A DNA stretch of 64,000 nt. Source: Streptomyces caniscabiei. GTDB taxonomy: Bacteria; Actinomycetota; Actinomycetes; Streptomycetales; Streptomycetaceae. The position numbers and the translations under genes were made by a program. Shown piece after piece: positions 35,501 through 45,335 of the stretch. The DNA lies in contig NZ_JABXWI010000004.1 in assembly GCF_014930365.1 (NCBI RefSeq), positions 1 through 64,000 of the forward strand. Direction: 5' to 3'. Position 1 is the first letter of the stretch. Every line of letters begins with the position of its first letter. Under the pieces are notes generated by a model. It was given only the letters and a program-made list of their open reading frames with translations, was not told where the DNA came from and did not search any database.

Positions 35501-36805
35501 TCAGAAGCCGAACGAGTTGTGCGGTTCAGGGTCGGTCCAGAACATTCGGGCAAGCTGTCCGATCGCGCCGCCGGTGTGCGGGGTGATGTGGCCGGCGTAC
35601 GCCAGGTGGTGCGCCGACATGCCACCGAAGTAGAGCGAGCTGAGCGCTGCGAGCCTGATCGTCAGGTCCGCCGTCTCGTCGGTCGGAACACACGTCACCA
35701 CGGGGCCGTCTGCTCTGAGCTGCCATGTCCTGTTGTTCGCCCGGCACATCTGGTCGTCGTCGATGGTGAACGTCAGCTCTCCGGGCGTGAGGTACGAGCG
35801 TTGCGTCAGGGCTCGGGGGACGTCGAGAAGGCGCGCCCAGAGGTTGTCCGTCTGGCGGGTGATGCGCATCGCCCGCGGGTTGGTGAGCATCCACCGCAGG
35901 GGTTCGTCGCGTGGTCGCCCCGGTGCCACGACGGTCTTGGTGAGGTCGAAGTCGATCAGCAGTCCCCACAACGCGCGGTAGGCCGCAGGGTTCGTCGCCT
36001 CCAGGGCTTCCACCACGAGTGTTCCCGCACGGTCCGCGGTCGGAGACCACGGCAGTCGGAAGTTGGCGATGCCGTCCAGGTCGCCGTGCTGGTTACGGTG
36101 GGCGAGAAAGCGCAGCGGTCCGTTTGTGCCGTCTGCTTCGTCGGACAGCCCGTCCCAGCGGCCGGGGAGAGGGCTGAGCTCCCCGACGCGGTGTGCCCGC
36201 ACATCCGCATGCAACCGGGGCCAGGCCTTCGTCGCCTGCGCGGCGTCGACCAGCTCCAGCGACCCGGGATCCGGCTCCGCCGGAAGGAGGGCCGCTTCGT
36301 GACGGGCCAGCTCCCACCGGGTGCGATAGGTGGCGGGCGAGAATCCGAAGCGTCCGTAGATGCTGCCCTCGCTCGCGCTGAGCATCGCCAACGGCTCGCC
36401 TCGCTCCAGGGCCTCCTCGAACATGGCCTGCATCATCTGCCGCAGGTAACCGCGCCGGCGATGAGTCGCGATCACCCCGGTCGCAGTGACGCCGGCCATC
36501 CTCACCGTTCCCCCGCCGGGGACCGTCACCTCGAAGGAGATGGTCGCGGACGCGCCGACACACCTGCCGTCGACGAACGTCGCGATCGGGTGGAAGGACT
36601 CGTCGTTGATGTCGGCTGCCGCCAACTTGTCGAGCTGCTCCGCGCTCGCAGGCGTGCGCTGTGGAGGCCACGGCTCGGGACCACCGTGCCACGCGGCGTC
36701 CGCAGGCTCCCAGCTCGGTAACCCGTTCGCGAACGGCAATGCCCGGTAGTACCCAGCCATCTCATCCCGCCGCGGCGGACGGACCTCAGTCACCATGCCG
36801 GACAT
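35501..36805 (-). CDS. Eis-like GNAT N-acetyltransferase, 434 aa
   Basis: Three-domain Eis architecture. An N-terminal GNAT has G-V-I-A-T-H-R-R-R-G-Y-L-R-Q-M-M as the acetyl-CoA pyrophosphate loop, then a second GNAT-like domain and an SCP2-like C-terminal domain. The chain ends in Phe (N-S-F-G-F), as in Eis enzymes, which use the terminal carboxylate in catalysis. Mycobacterial Eis acetylates aminoglycosides and host proteins; Streptomyces homologues are less studied. Starts at 36805 and 36796 are both possible, and ribosome sites are weak for each. Monocistronic. Confidence 0.85.
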   Translation of the reverse strand: MSGMVTEVRPPRRDEMAGYYRALPFANGLPSWEPADAAWHGGPEPWPPQRTPASAEQLDKLAAADINDESFHPIATFVDGRCVGASATISFEVTVPGGGTVRMAGVTATGVIATHRRRGYLRQMMQAMFEEALERGEPLAMLSASEGSIYGRFGFSPATYRTRWELARHEAALLPAEPDPGSLELVDAAQATKAWPRLHADVRAHRVGELSPLPGRWDGLSDEADGTNGPLRFLAHRNQHGDLDGIANFRLPWSPTADRAGTLVVEALEATNPAAYRALWGLLIDFDLTKTVVAPGRPRDEPLRWMLTNPRAMRITRQTDNLWARLLDVPRALTQRSYLTPGELTFTIDDDQMCRANNRTWQLRADGPVVTCVPTDETADLTIRLAALSSLYFGGMSAHHLAYAGHITPHTGGAIGQLARMFWTDPEPHNSFGF

Positions 36806-36857
36806 TGCATCCACCGCCCTCACAGGCGAGCAACCGAATATCTGCTGAGCTTGCCGT

Positions 36858-37175
36858 TCAACCAGAGGCGTCCGGCGGGGACGCGGCAACGGTGACTTGG
36901 GCGGTCCAGGACCCGAGCTCCTGGGGCGGATCCCAGGTCACGTTGACGCGTACTTCGTGGAAGTCGTGTGCGAGTCCCACCACCATGGCCGCTGCGGCGG
37001 CCCGTGCCTCGGCCGGGTCGGCGTTCACCGGAACGTCGGTGAGGGGCCCGCAGTGCATCCCGCCGTCCCCAGTGAAAACACTGTGGCGCCGGCCTTCCGG
37101 CGTCGCGAGCAGGACGATGCCCTTCGGCATGCCGAAGGGGGGTCGCCTCTTCTTCTCCCGCTTTCGTCTCACCAT
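36858..37175 (-). CDS. Hypothetical basic-N-terminus protein, 105 aa
   Basis: Starts with an Arg/Lys-rich segment (V-R-R-K-R-E-K-K-R-R), then a compact domain with G-M-P-K-G-I-V-L-L-A-T-P-E-G and V-R-V-N-V-T-W-D-P-P-Q. Good codon bias, intact, between a transposase remnant and the Eis-like gene in the same direction. The family is not recognised. Confidence 0.5.
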   Translation of the reverse strand: MVRRKREKKRRPPFGMPKGIVLLATPEGRRHSVFTGDGGMHCGPLTDVPVNADPAEARAAAAAMVVGLAHDFHEVRVNVTWDPPQELGSWTAQVTVAASPPDASG

Positions 37176-37222
37176 GGAGGCATCCAACCTCGTCGGCTCC
37201 TGACGTTCAGGCGGGCGGAGCT

Positions 37223-37830
37223 TCAGGTGCCGCAGCGGGGCTTGGTGCCGACTTCGTGGTGGGCGGGACGGCTGAACGCCTCGCCGGTGGCGAGGACCCG
37301 CCCGACGTCGTGACGGGTGGCCGGTCGCTGGTTCTTCGAACCCGGCGGCCTGCCTGGGCCGGGGTGGGATGGTTTCGGTGCACCAGCCGGCGAGCCGGTC
37401 TTCGCGTGCAGGTTCCTGAACACTCTGCGGACGCGGGCGGGCGTGAGCTTGTTCGGCTCGGTCGGCTTCTCCCAGGGCCTGCGGAGGTCGGTGGCCGGCG
37501 GTCGGGCGAGCCGGAGCTGGGCAAAGGCAGCGATCACGAGCCAGGTCCACCGGTCGGCCGCTTCCGAGCTGTGGAGTCGGGGCTTGGTCCAGCAGAGGGT
37601 CTGCTTGAACAGGCGGAATGTGTGCTCGATATCGAAGCGGCGAAGGAAGGACTGCCAGCAGCGGTCGACGTCCACTGTGGTGGGGCCGGTGCCCGACCAC
37701 CACAGCCGGACCGGCTTGTTGACCCGCCGCTGGGCAGCCTCAGAACGACCAGACGAATGACGGCCCCCTCGATGAGCGGCAACGGTCCGTCGTGGTCGAG
37801 CCATGCGGCCCGGCGGGTCAGCCGCGGGTG
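37223..37830 (-). pseudogene. Transposase (NF041680/IS701-like group), N-terminally lost and frameshifted
   Basis: P-L-I-E-G-A-V-I-R-L-V-V in one frame, then N-K-P-V-R-L-W-W-S-G-T-G, F-L-R-R-F-D-I-E-H-T-F-R-L-F-K-Q-T-L, W-T-W-L-V-I-A-A-F-A-Q-L-R-L-A-R-P and P-G-S-K-N-Q-R-P-A-T-R-H-D-V-G in another. This is a DDE transposase C-terminal half I recognise from Streptomyces; the E of F-D-I-E-H-T-F is a catalytic residue. Confidence 0.75.
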
Positions 37831-37837
37831 CAACCGA

Positions 37838-37945
37838 CACGAGTTCCACCTGGTGCCGCCCGGCGAGCGTGTCGGCGAGTGTCATGGTCGTTCTTACGGT
37901 GCCGCCCATCGCGTAGGCGCTGTGCAGCAGAAAGGCGATGCGCAC
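37838..37945 (-). pseudogene. Glycosyltransferase family 4 N-terminal fragment
   Basis: The GTG at 37945 starts R-I-A-F-L-L-H-S-A-Y-A-M-G-G-T-V-R-T-T-M-T-L-A, the first helix-strand unit of GT4 enzymes, with L-A-G-R-H-Q-V-E-L-V-S-V next. After ~36 codons it is joined to the transposase remnant. Confidence 0.6.
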
Positions 37946-38431
37946 GTGCGGCGTCCCCCGGTTTCCCTGTGATCGGCTGGTCGGTGACGCTGTGCTCACC
38001 GTCGGCGAGGCGACCGCACCCGTGCTCTCGGGTGAGTTCCTGGCCACACCCGCCCGCCCACACCCTTGCCGTCGGGGTTCTTGCCGGTGCGGTGTCGCGG
38101 CGTCGACGCCGACTGATGGGGCGCTTCCGATCCGAGGATCTTCATCGCTTCACGGAGGACATGCGCTTTCCCTGGAGTGGCTCCGTGTGCCGGGATCCGG
38201 CATCGCTGCACCGACACAACCAACCGGAGAGTTGTTTGGCACCTCCCTTCTGCCAGGTCGGACAATCCAGTGGCCGATGTACGGCTCTCGGCGCTGGACC
38301 TCGCCCTGGGTGGTGCTCACCCGGAGTGTCCCTTCGGATCACCCGCAACGCGTGCGCCGCGTGCCGGCGGGCCGCTCACGGCGCCAGGGTCGTACCGCCA
38401 AGTGGTGCGGTCACGTGCAAGGGCGTGCCTG
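37946..38431. other. Intergenic stretch without recognisable genes
   Basis: No frame on either strand shows steady codon bias or a known motif. It separates the IS graveyard from the adenylation-acyltransferase gene, and no clear terminator for the latter is seen. Confidence 0.4.
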
Positions 38432-41044
38432 TCACAGAAGGCTGCGTGTCAGGCGGGTCGCCACTGCCCCGTACGCCACGCCGAGCACCAGCGAGAGCGC
38501 CAGGACCAGGACCGGCGGGTGGTCCGTCAGGTACGGATAGACCTGGAAGTGTGTCAGGTAGATGTAGAGCGAGCTTCCCGCCAGGACGGCCGCCAGCCGG
38601 TTGAGCGGGTCGAGGCTGGGCACGGTCGGGATCCACAGCAGCAGGGTCAGGCCGCCCATGACGATGACGGTCCGCAGGGTCTGTCCGTCGGGGAACAGCC
38701 CCTGCACGGCGATCAGCGCGAGGGCGGTCAGCAGCAGCCGTTGCGCCGTCGTACGGGCCCGGGCCGCCGCCCAGCCCAGTGCGAACAGGAAGAAGACCAC
38801 CGTGGGGCTCAGGTGGTAGCGAACATGTGCCAGGCCCCAGGGGTCGTACCGCAGGACGAGGCCCAGGCCCACCAGTGCCAGGGCGAAGCCGAACGGGCTG
38901 CGCCGTTCCACGCGGTCGAGCCAGGGGATCGCCAGCAGCGCCGCCGTCCCGACCAGGAAGTAGACCAACGCCTCGACGAACCAGTAGCGCCACTCCGGAT
39001 CGGAGTTGTCCTGGGCGAAGAGGCTGTTGGCCAGCACGATGTTGGCCAGGTCGTATTCGCGGGTCAGCAGCAGCGCGAAGGTGATCCACGCGACGCTCGG
39101 TACGGCGATGCGCAGGATGCTGCGCCACAGTTTCCGCAGGCGTTCCTGTCGCTCGTGCGCGGTGAGATGGAAGCGGGCGAAGTTGAACCCGGCGACGGCG
39201 AGCAGGACATGGGCGCCGCCCTGGACGGTGAACACGGGGATGTGCGAGCCCACGATCACGACGATGCCGACGGCGCGCAGGGCGATGCCGGTGTCCAGGG
39301 TGCGTCGCGGCCCGCGTCCGCTCGGGCGCGTACCCACGGCCGTGCGCCGCGCGGTGCCGAGGTCGCTCAGCTCCCGGATCGGTGTGGTGTGCCAGTCGGC
39401 GGGCAGCGTGCCCAGTGTCTGTTCCAGGCGCAGGGACATCTCGACATAGGAGAGCGAGTCGCCGCCCAGGCTCACGAAGCTGCTGTGCTCGGTGACGTCG
39501 GTGCGGTCCAGGATCTCGGCGTAGAGCGCACACAGGTCGTCGGCGTCGAAGCCGCGCGGGGGCGTCGGTGCCTCCGGCTCACGGGCCAACCGTCGCACGG
39601 CTTCGTAGTCGGGCTTGCCCGAGGCCAGCCGCGGGAGTTCGGTGACCATCCGCGCGTGGACGGCGCGGGGCGGCAGGCCGCAGGTGTCCGCCACCAGGCG
39701 TCTCACATGTGCCGCGTCGACACCCCGGGCGGGGGCCGCGACCAGGGCCAGCGCGTCGGCGTCCGCCGCCCCCGCGCAGAAGGCGCGTATGCCGTGCTCC
39801 TCCAGGATGGCCTCGACGCGCTGCGCGTCTATGCGCAGCCCCAGGATCTTGGCGAACCGGCTGCGGCGGCCCACGATCTCGTACAGCCCGTCGGGGGCGC
39901 GCCGGGCGATGTCTCCGGTGGGCAGTTCCTCGACGGTCCGGCCCAGGGCGAGGTCGTCCGGGTCGGTGGCGTAGCCGAGCATGACGTTGGGGCCCGAGTA
40001 CATCAGCTCGCCGGTGTCCGGTTCGTCGATGCCCTCCACCGGTCGGAGCCGGAAGGAGCCGCCGGGGACGGGGACTCCGACGGCCTGCGGGCGCTCGGCG
40101 GCGAGGTCCGGGGGCAGGTAGGCCATGCGTGCCGTCGCCTCCGTCTGCCCGTACATCACGAACAGATCCCAGCCCGCGCGGCGGCCCGACTCGGCGTAGT
40201 GGGCGACCCGTTCGGGTGCCAGTCGCCCGCCGGCCTGGGTGATGTACCGCAGGTGGGGCAGTCGCATCCGCTCGAAGCCGATCCGGTCGAGCAGGTCGAA
40301 GGTGTACGGCACTCCGGCGAGCGAGGTGCCGCGGGCGGCGCGGAACTCCTCCCAGAAGTCGGCGTCGGACACGGACCGTTCGGTGAGGAGCACGCCGGCG
40401 CCCCGCAGCAGGTGGCTGTGGATGACGGACAGGCCGTAGCAGTAGTGCATGGGCAGGGTCGTGGCCGCGCGGTCGGTGTCGCGGATGTCCAGGTACGTGG
40501 CGATGGACTCGGCGTTGGCCTGGAGGTTCTCGGCGGAGAGCCGGACCAGCTTGGGTGAGCCGGTCGATCCGGAGGTGCTGAGCAGCAGCGCCAGATCCGG
40601 GTGGAGGGTGTGGGCGCTCCCGGGCCGCCGTTCGTCCAGCGCCCAGCCGCCCCGGCCGTCGGGCCGCGCGACCACGTCCGGGTCGTACGCGGCGGTCAGG
40701 GAGTTGATGGTTCCGGTGCTGTCGCCGGGCACGAGCAGGACGGGGTGGCCGGCGGAGAGTGCGGCGAGGTGGACGACCAGGGCTTCGGCGCGGTTCGCCC
40801 CGGCCAGCAGGACCAGGCGGCGTGCGGGGCCGAGGCGTTGGGCGGTGGCCGCGACGCGTTCGGCGAGCGCCCGATAGCTGACCGCGCCGGATGGCGTGAT
40901 CAGTGCGGTCCGGTCACCGTGGGCGGCGAGTTCCCGGGCGAACGGCACGCCGCGCCGCTGCGCGGGCGGGCGCGCGAGGGGGGCCGAAGTGGTGCGCGGC
41001 GGGAGGGTGAACGGGGTCGAGAGGGGCCCGAAAGGGTCTATCAC
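38432..41044 (-). CDS. Adenylation-carrier-acyltransferase single-chain protein, 870 aa
   Basis: Three modules in one chain. (1) AMP-forming ligase at about 30-490: S-T-S-G-S-T-G-S-P-K (P-loop), Y-G-Q-T-E-A-T-A-R, T-G-D-I-A-R-R, and A10 Lys in L-A-S-G-K-P-D. (2) Carrier domain at about 505-575 with F-V-S-L-G-G-D-S-L-S, the Ser taking phosphopantetheine. (3) Acyltransferase-3-type membrane domain at about 600-870, roughly ten helices, with the I-V-G-S-H-I-P catalytic-His region. I infer that an acid is activated, loaded on the carrier and passed to the membrane domain, acylating a product at or across the membrane. It is divergent from an iron ABC transporter, with an iron box 55 bases upstream of the start. 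The substrate is unknown. Confidence 0.85.
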   Translation of the reverse strand: MIDPFGPLSTPFTLPPRTTSAPLARPPAQRRGVPFARELAAHGDRTALITPSGAVSYRALAERVAATAQRLGPARRLVLLAGANRAEALVVHLAALSAGHPVLLVPGDSTGTINSLTAAYDPDVVARPDGRGGWALDERRPGSAHTLHPDLALLLSTSGSTGSPKLVRLSAENLQANAESIATYLDIRDTDRAATTLPMHYCYGLSVIHSHLLRGAGVLLTERSVSDADFWEEFRAARGTSLAGVPYTFDLLDRIGFERMRLPHLRYITQAGGRLAPERVAHYAESGRRAGWDLFVMYGQTEATARMAYLPPDLAAERPQAVGVPVPGGSFRLRPVEGIDEPDTGELMYSGPNVMLGYATDPDDLALGRTVEELPTGDIARRAPDGLYEIVGRRSRFAKILGLRIDAQRVEAILEEHGIRAFCAGAADADALALVAAPARGVDAAHVRRLVADTCGLPPRAVHARMVTELPRLASGKPDYEAVRRLAREPEAPTPPRGFDADDLCALYAEILDRTDVTEHSSFVSLGGDSLSYVEMSLRLEQTLGTLPADWHTTPIRELSDLGTARRTAVGTRPSGRGPRRTLDTGIALRAVGIVVIVGSHIPVFTVQGGAHVLLAVAGFNFARFHLTAHERQERLRKLWRSILRIAVPSVAWITFALLLTREYDLANIVLANSLFAQDNSDPEWRYWFVEALVYFLVGTAALLAIPWLDRVERRSPFGFALALVGLGLVLRYDPWGLAHVRYHLSPTVVFFLFALGWAAARARTTAQRLLLTALALIAVQGLFPDGQTLRTVIVMGGLTLLLWIPTVPSLDPLNRLAAVLAGSSLYIYLTHFQVYPYLTDHPPVLVLALSLVLGVAYGAVATRLTRSLL

Positions 41045-41098
41045 GGGCGCGTGACCTTTCTGCGGCAGCGTCCGCGATGAGCACAGATCCCTTGACGG

Positions 41099-41117
41099 TT
41101 AGGCAAGCTTTACCTTA
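41099..41117. promoter_or_regulatory. DtxR/DmdR-type iron box
   Basis: TTAGGCAAGCTTTACCTTA matches the 19-bp palindromic iron-box consensus TTAGGTTAGGCTAACCTAA at about 14 positions. It lies between two divergent genes, 55 bases from the adenylation-acyltransferase start and 106 from the substrate-binding-protein start. In Streptomyces DmdR1 represses from such sites under iron sufficiency. Confidence 0.85.
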
Positions 41118-41222
41118 TTCATAGCATGTTCACAGTTGGCTTGAAAGCTTCGCTCAGCACGCTCGCTGACCGACCCCGCGACGAGCGGCGGACCGGCGGG
41201 CCACGCAGGAAGGCACACCCAC

Positions 41223-42266
41223 ATGCGACGCCCCTCGGCCGGCCGGATCACCGCGCTCCTCGCGGCCGGTCTGCTTCTCCCCGCCCTCGCCGCATGCGGC
41301 TCCGACGACAAGGGCGGGTCCGCGACGGGTTCCGACTCCGCCCTCGTCATCTACTCCGGGCGCAACGAGAAGCTGGTCGAGCCGCTCCTGGACAAGCTGG
41401 AGAAGGCCGTCGGCAGCGAGGTGGAGGTGCGCTACGGCGACAGCGCCGAACTGGCCGCGCAGATCCTGGAGGAAGGCGACCGCACCAAGGCCGGGCTGTT
41501 CTTCTCGCAGGACGCGGGCGCCCTCGGCGCCCTGTCCAGGGAGGGCATGCTGGCGAAGCTGCCGCAGTCCAGCCTCGACGAGGTGGACGCGTCCTACCGC
41601 GGCGGCGCCGGCGACTGGGTGGGCCTGTCGGGGCGCGTGCGCGTCATCGCGTACAACCCGGACGAGATCGCCGAGGAGAAGGTCCCCGACAGCGTCCACG
41701 ACGTGGTGAAGCCGGAGTGGAAGGGCAAGGTCGGTTTCGCCCCCACCAACGCCTCCTTCCAGGCGTTCGTCACCGGCATGCGGGTCCTGGAGGGCGACGA
41801 CGCCACCCGCGAGTGGCTCAAGGGCCTCAAGGCCAACGGCAAGACCTACGCCCACAACCTCGCCACCCTCGACGGCATCGAGGCCGGCGAGGTCGAGATC
41901 GGCCTGGTCAACCACTACTACTGGTACGAGCGGGTCGCCGAGAAGGGCGAGGACAACGTCGACGCCAAGCTGCACTTCCTGCCCGGCAACGACCCCGGTG
42001 CTCTGATCAACGTCGCCGGCGTCGGCATCCTGAAGGACAGCGGCCAGACCGAGACCGCCCAGAAGGCCGTCGACTACCTGCTGTCCAAGGAGGCGCAGAC
42101 CTACTTCGCCGACACGACGAAGGAGTACCCGCTGGCCGCGGGTGTCACCAGCACGGTCGAGGACCTGCCGCCGTTCGACTCCCTCGAATCCCCCGAGATC
42201 GACCTGGGCAAGCTGGAGTCGCTCCAGGAGACGCTGGCCATGCTCCAGGACGTGGGGCTGGTCTGA
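41223..42266 (+). CDS. Ferric-iron ABC transporter substrate-binding lipoprotein, 347 aa
   Basis: Signal peptide with lipobox L-P-A-L-A-A-C-G, so it is anchored outside the membrane. The body is a class-II periplasmic-type binding fold of the FbpA/FutA group: S-A-L-V-I-Y-S-G-R-N-E-K-L at the start, D-W-V-G-L-S-G-R-V-R-V-I-A-Y-N-P and L-V-N-H-Y-Y-W-Y carrying tyrosines that coordinate Fe(III). First gene of a three-gene operon (binding protein, permease, ATPase) with an iron box upstream. GGAAGG precedes the ATG. Confidence 0.92.
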   Translation: MRRPSAGRITALLAAGLLLPALAACGSDDKGGSATGSDSALVIYSGRNEKLVEPLLDKLEKAVGSEVEVRYGDSAELAAQILEEGDRTKAGLFFSQDAGALGALSREGMLAKLPQSSLDEVDASYRGGAGDWVGLSGRVRVIAYNPDEIAEEKVPDSVHDVVKPEWKGKVGFAPTNASFQAFVTGMRVLEGDDATREWLKGLKANGKTYAHNLATLDGIEAGEVEIGLVNHYYWYERVAEKGEDNVDAKLHFLPGNDPGALINVAGVGILKDSGQTETAQKAVDYLLSKEAQTYFADTTKEYPLAAGVTSTVEDLPPFDSLESPEIDLGKLESLQETLAMLQDVGLV

Positions 42267-42300
42267 GGACTGTGAGCCGGACGGAATCCGTGAGCGTGAC

Positions 42301-43902
42301 GTGACCACAGTCCAGTCCGCGGCACGCCCGGGCGGAGCACCCGCTCCGTCCGGGCGCCGTCGTGTCCGTCTCATCAGCCGGGCCGGCGCCGGTCCGGGGC
42401 GCAGGCTCCCGCTGGTCCTGCTCGTCCCGGCCTGCGTCGCCGCCCTGTTCGCCCTGCTGCCGCTCGGCTACCTCGCCGTCCGCGCCCTCGAACGCGGGCC
42501 GGGCTACGCGTGGGACGTCGTCGCCGACGAACGCACCCTTCAACTCCTGGGCCGCAGCCTCGGTCTGGCGGCGGTCGTCGTAGCGGCCTGCCTGGTCCTG
42601 GGCGTCTCCCTGGCCTGGCTGACCGCGCGCACCACCCTTCCGGGGGCCCGTGTCTGGTCGGTGCTGGCGACCCTGCCCCTCGCCGTGCCCAGCTATGTCG
42701 CCGCCTTCGCCTGGCTGGCCGCCGTGCCCGAAACCTCGGGGTTCACCGGAGCCGCGCTCGCGCTGACCCTGGTGAGCTTTCCGTACGTCCACCTGCCCGT
42801 CGCCGCGGCGCTGCGCGGCATCGACCCGGCACAGGAGGAGGCCGCCCGCTCCCTCGGCCACGGGCCCCTGCGCACCTTCCTGCGGGTCACCCTCCCCCAA
42901 CTCCGCCCGGCCGCCGCGGGCGGAGCGCTGCTCGTCGCGCTGTATGTGCTCTCCGACTTCGGCGCCGTGTCGCTCATGCGGTACGACACCTTCACCCGGG
43001 CCATCCACACCTCCTACCGCGCCTCCTTCGACCGCACCCCGGCCGCCGCGCTCAGCGTCGTGCTCGTGCTGATGACGGTCGCGCTGGTCGCCGCCGAGGC
43101 CCGTACCCGTGGCCGCGCCGGACACGCCCGCACGGGAGGCGGCACCGCACGGCCGGCCGGCCCGGTGCCGCTGCGACGCTGGCGGATCCCCGCCCTCGTC
43201 TGGTGCGCGGCCGTGGCGGCCGCCGCCGTCGCCTTCCCGCTCGCCACCCTCGGCTACTGGCTGGCCGTCGGCACCTCCGCGACCTGGGACCTCGACGCCC
43301 TCGCCCGGGCCGCGTCGGCCACCCTCGGCGTCGCCGCCGCCGGAGCCGCCCTCACCACGTTGCTCGCCCTGCCCGTCGGAGTGATCGCCGCACGACATCG
43401 CGGCCGCGGCGCCCGGCTGTTGGAGCAGGCGGCGTACGCGGGGCACGCGCTGCCCGGCATCACGGTCGCGCTCTCCCTGGTCTTCTTCGCCGTCCGCTAC
43501 GCCTACCCGCTCTACCAGCAACTCCCGCTGCTGGTCTGCGCGTACGCCGTCCTGTTCCTGCCCGTCGCGGTGGCCGCCACCCGCGCCGCCGTCCTCCAGG
43601 CGCCACCCGTGCTGGAGGATGTGGCCCGCTCCCTCGGCCGATCGCCCCTGCGGGTCCTGCGCGAAGTGACCCTGCCGTTGGCCGCCCCCGGAGTGGCGGC
43701 CGGCGCCGCGCTCACCTTCGTGGTCTGCATGAAGGAACTGCCCGCCACCCTCCTGCTGCGCCCCACCGGCATGGACACCCTCGCCACCCGGCTGTGGACC
43801 GAGACCGGAGCCGGTTCCTTCGCGGCCGCCGCGCCCTACGCCGCCGCCCTCATCCTGCTCGCCGCCGTCCCCTCCTACCTCCTGGGCAGGCACCGCACAT
43901 GA
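42301..43902 (+). CDS. Ferric-iron ABC transporter permease, two fused modules, 533 aa
   Basis: Twelve or so helices in two homologous halves, as in FbpB/SfuB-type permeases. The cytoplasmic EAA loops that dock the ATPase are seen twice: E-E-A-A-R-S-L-G-H-G-P-L-R-T-F and E-D-V-A-R-S-L-G-R-S-P-L-R-V-L. I start at the GTG at 42301, with GGACGGAA upstream, 34 bases after the binding protein. A longer frame would run antiparallel to family length. Its stop overlaps the ATPase start by four bases. Confidence 0.92.
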   Translation: MTTVQSAARPGGAPAPSGRRRVRLISRAGAGPGRRLPLVLLVPACVAALFALLPLGYLAVRALERGPGYAWDVVADERTLQLLGRSLGLAAVVVAACLVLGVSLAWLTARTTLPGARVWSVLATLPLAVPSYVAAFAWLAAVPETSGFTGAALALTLVSFPYVHLPVAAALRGIDPAQEEAARSLGHGPLRTFLRVTLPQLRPAAAGGALLVALYVLSDFGAVSLMRYDTFTRAIHTSYRASFDRTPAAALSVVLVLMTVALVAAEARTRGRAGHARTGGGTARPAGPVPLRRWRIPALVWCAAVAAAAVAFPLATLGYWLAVGTSATWDLDALARAASATLGVAAAGAALTTLLALPVGVIAARHRGRGARLLEQAAYAGHALPGITVALSLVFFAVRYAYPLYQQLPLLVCAYAVLFLPVAVAATRAAVLQAPPVLEDVARSLGRSPLRVLREVTLPLAAPGVAAGAALTFVVCMKELPATLLLRPTGMDTLATRLWTETGAGSFAAAAPYAAALILLAAVPSYLLGRHRT

Positions 43903-44945
43903 ACGACCTCCACATCGCACAGCTCACCAAGTCCTACGGTCCCCAGGCACCCGTCCTCCAGGGGCTGGACCTCTCGGTGCCGGGCGGCTCGCTGGCCGCC
44001 GTGCTCGGACCGTCCGGCTGTGGCAAGACCACCCTGCTGCGCATCGTCGCGGGGTTCCTGCACGCCCACGCGGGCACGGTCACCGTGGGCGGGCGCACCC
44101 TGACCGGTCGCGGCGTCCACTTGCCACCGGAGCGGCGCCGCGTCGGCATCGTGCCGCAGGAGGGCGCGCTCTTCCCCCACTTGAGTGTGGCCCGCAACGT
44201 GGCCTTCGGCCTGACCGGACTCGACCGCGCCGAGCGGCGCCGTCGTACGGAGGAGATGCTCGACCTGGTCGGGCTCGCCGGGTACGGCGACCGGATGCCG
44301 CACGAGCTGTCAGGGGGACAGCAGCAGCGCATCGCCCTGGCCAGGGCGCTCGCTCCCCGCCCCGCCCTCGTCCTGCTCGACGAACCGTTCAACGCCCTCG
44401 ACAGCGCGCTGCGCACCGGGGTCCGGGCCGACGTACGGGAGGCCCTGCGGGCGACCGGGGCCACGGCACTGCTGGTCACCCACGACCAGCAGGAGGCCCT
44501 GTCCACCGCCGACCTCGTCGCCGTCGTACGGCAGGGCCGCATCGCCCAGTGCGACACCCCGCAGAACCTCTACCGGAACCCCGCGGACGCATGGGTCGCC
44601 GGTTTCGTGGGCGACGCCGTACTCCTCCACGCGACCGTCGGCGATGGCGGCGCCACGGCCACCACACCCCTGGGCACCGTGCCGCTGGCCGCACCGCCGA
44701 ACGGACAGCACGCCGGCACGGTCGTACTGCGCCCCGAACAACTGCGACTGACAGACCCGGGCGCCGCGGGGACCGTGCGGGGCACCGTGACCGACGTGTG
44801 CTTCTACGGCCACGACACCAAAGTGACCGTCGCCGTCCAGGGCCTCGACGGCACTGTGGACGTCCGCGTCGCAGGACCACTGGAGGTCGGCCCCGGTCAG
44901 GAGACCGGCATTCACGTGACCGGCGAGGCCACACTCCACACATAG
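43899..44945 (+). CDS. Ferric-iron ABC transporter ATPase, 348 aa
   Basis: FbpC-type ABC ATPase: Walker [10 protein letters not shown] at residues 37-45, Q-loop V-P-Q-E-G-A-L-F, signature L-S-G-G-Q-Q-Q-R, Walker B L-V-L-L-D-E-P and switch His in V-T-H-D. A C-terminal regulatory TOBE-like domain (L-R-P-E-Q-L-R-L) follows. The ATG overlaps the permease stop (ATGA). It energises import of iron delivered by the lipoprotein encoded two genes upstream. Confidence 0.94.
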   Translation: MNDLHIAQLTKSYGPQAPVLQGLDLSVPGGSLAAVLGPSGCGKTTLLRIVAGFLHAHAGTVTVGGRTLTGRGVHLPPERRRVGIVPQEGALFPHLSVARNVAFGLTGLDRAERRRRTEEMLDLVGLAGYGDRMPHELSGGQQQRIALARALAPRPALVLLDEPFNALDSALRTGVRADVREALRATGATALLVTHDQQEALSTADLVAVVRQGRIAQCDTPQNLYRNPADAWVAGFVGDAVLLHATVGDGGATATTPLGTVPLAAPPNGQHAGTVVLRPEQLRLTDPGAAGTVRGTVTDVCFYGHDTKVTVAVQGLDGTVDVRVAGPLEVGPGQETGIHVTGEATLHT

Positions 44946-45009
44946 GCCGTATCGGCCCCGGACACGCTCCGGGCTGAGTCTGCGCCACGTGGCGATGACA
45001 ACCGCTCTG

Positions 45010-45221
45010 CCTCACCGTGCGTGCGGTCCTTGGAGCTCTTGCGCGGGATGGCGCCCAACGCCTTGATCCAGAGCCGGAGTCCGGCCAGCGCGGCGCTGTC
45101 GCGGACGGCGCCGTGCAGGATCAGGCCGGCCCAGCCGTTGTCCTGGGCGGAGGCGACGATGAGGGCAGGGATCCGCCGCCGTCGACGACGAGGACATGGC
45201 CGTCGCCGGGGGCGCGAGTAG
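45010..45221 (-). pseudogene. RraA-family (HMG/CHA aldolase-like) fragment, frameshifted
   Basis: [14 protein letters not shown] in one frame continues in another as [19 protein letters not shown], then [13 protein letters not shown]. This is the core of RraA-like proteins (RNase E inhibitor fold; many are class II aldolases). Both ends are missing. No intact neighbour shares its orientation. Confidence 0.6.
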
Positions 45222-45335
45222 GGCGGCCTGGTCGGGGGTGAGGGGACTGGTGGGCTGCCCCCTCAGGAGGAGGTGGAGTTCGGCGGTCGCCTCCAACTCC
45301 TCCTGAGGGAAGGCCCTCTGCGTCGGCCTCCCCCA

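Noticed and set aside
38432..41044. Non-ribosomal peptide synthetase module
   Set aside because: There is no condensation domain, and the third module is a membrane acyltransferase, so the AMP-ligase and carrier serve acyl transfer, not peptide assembly.
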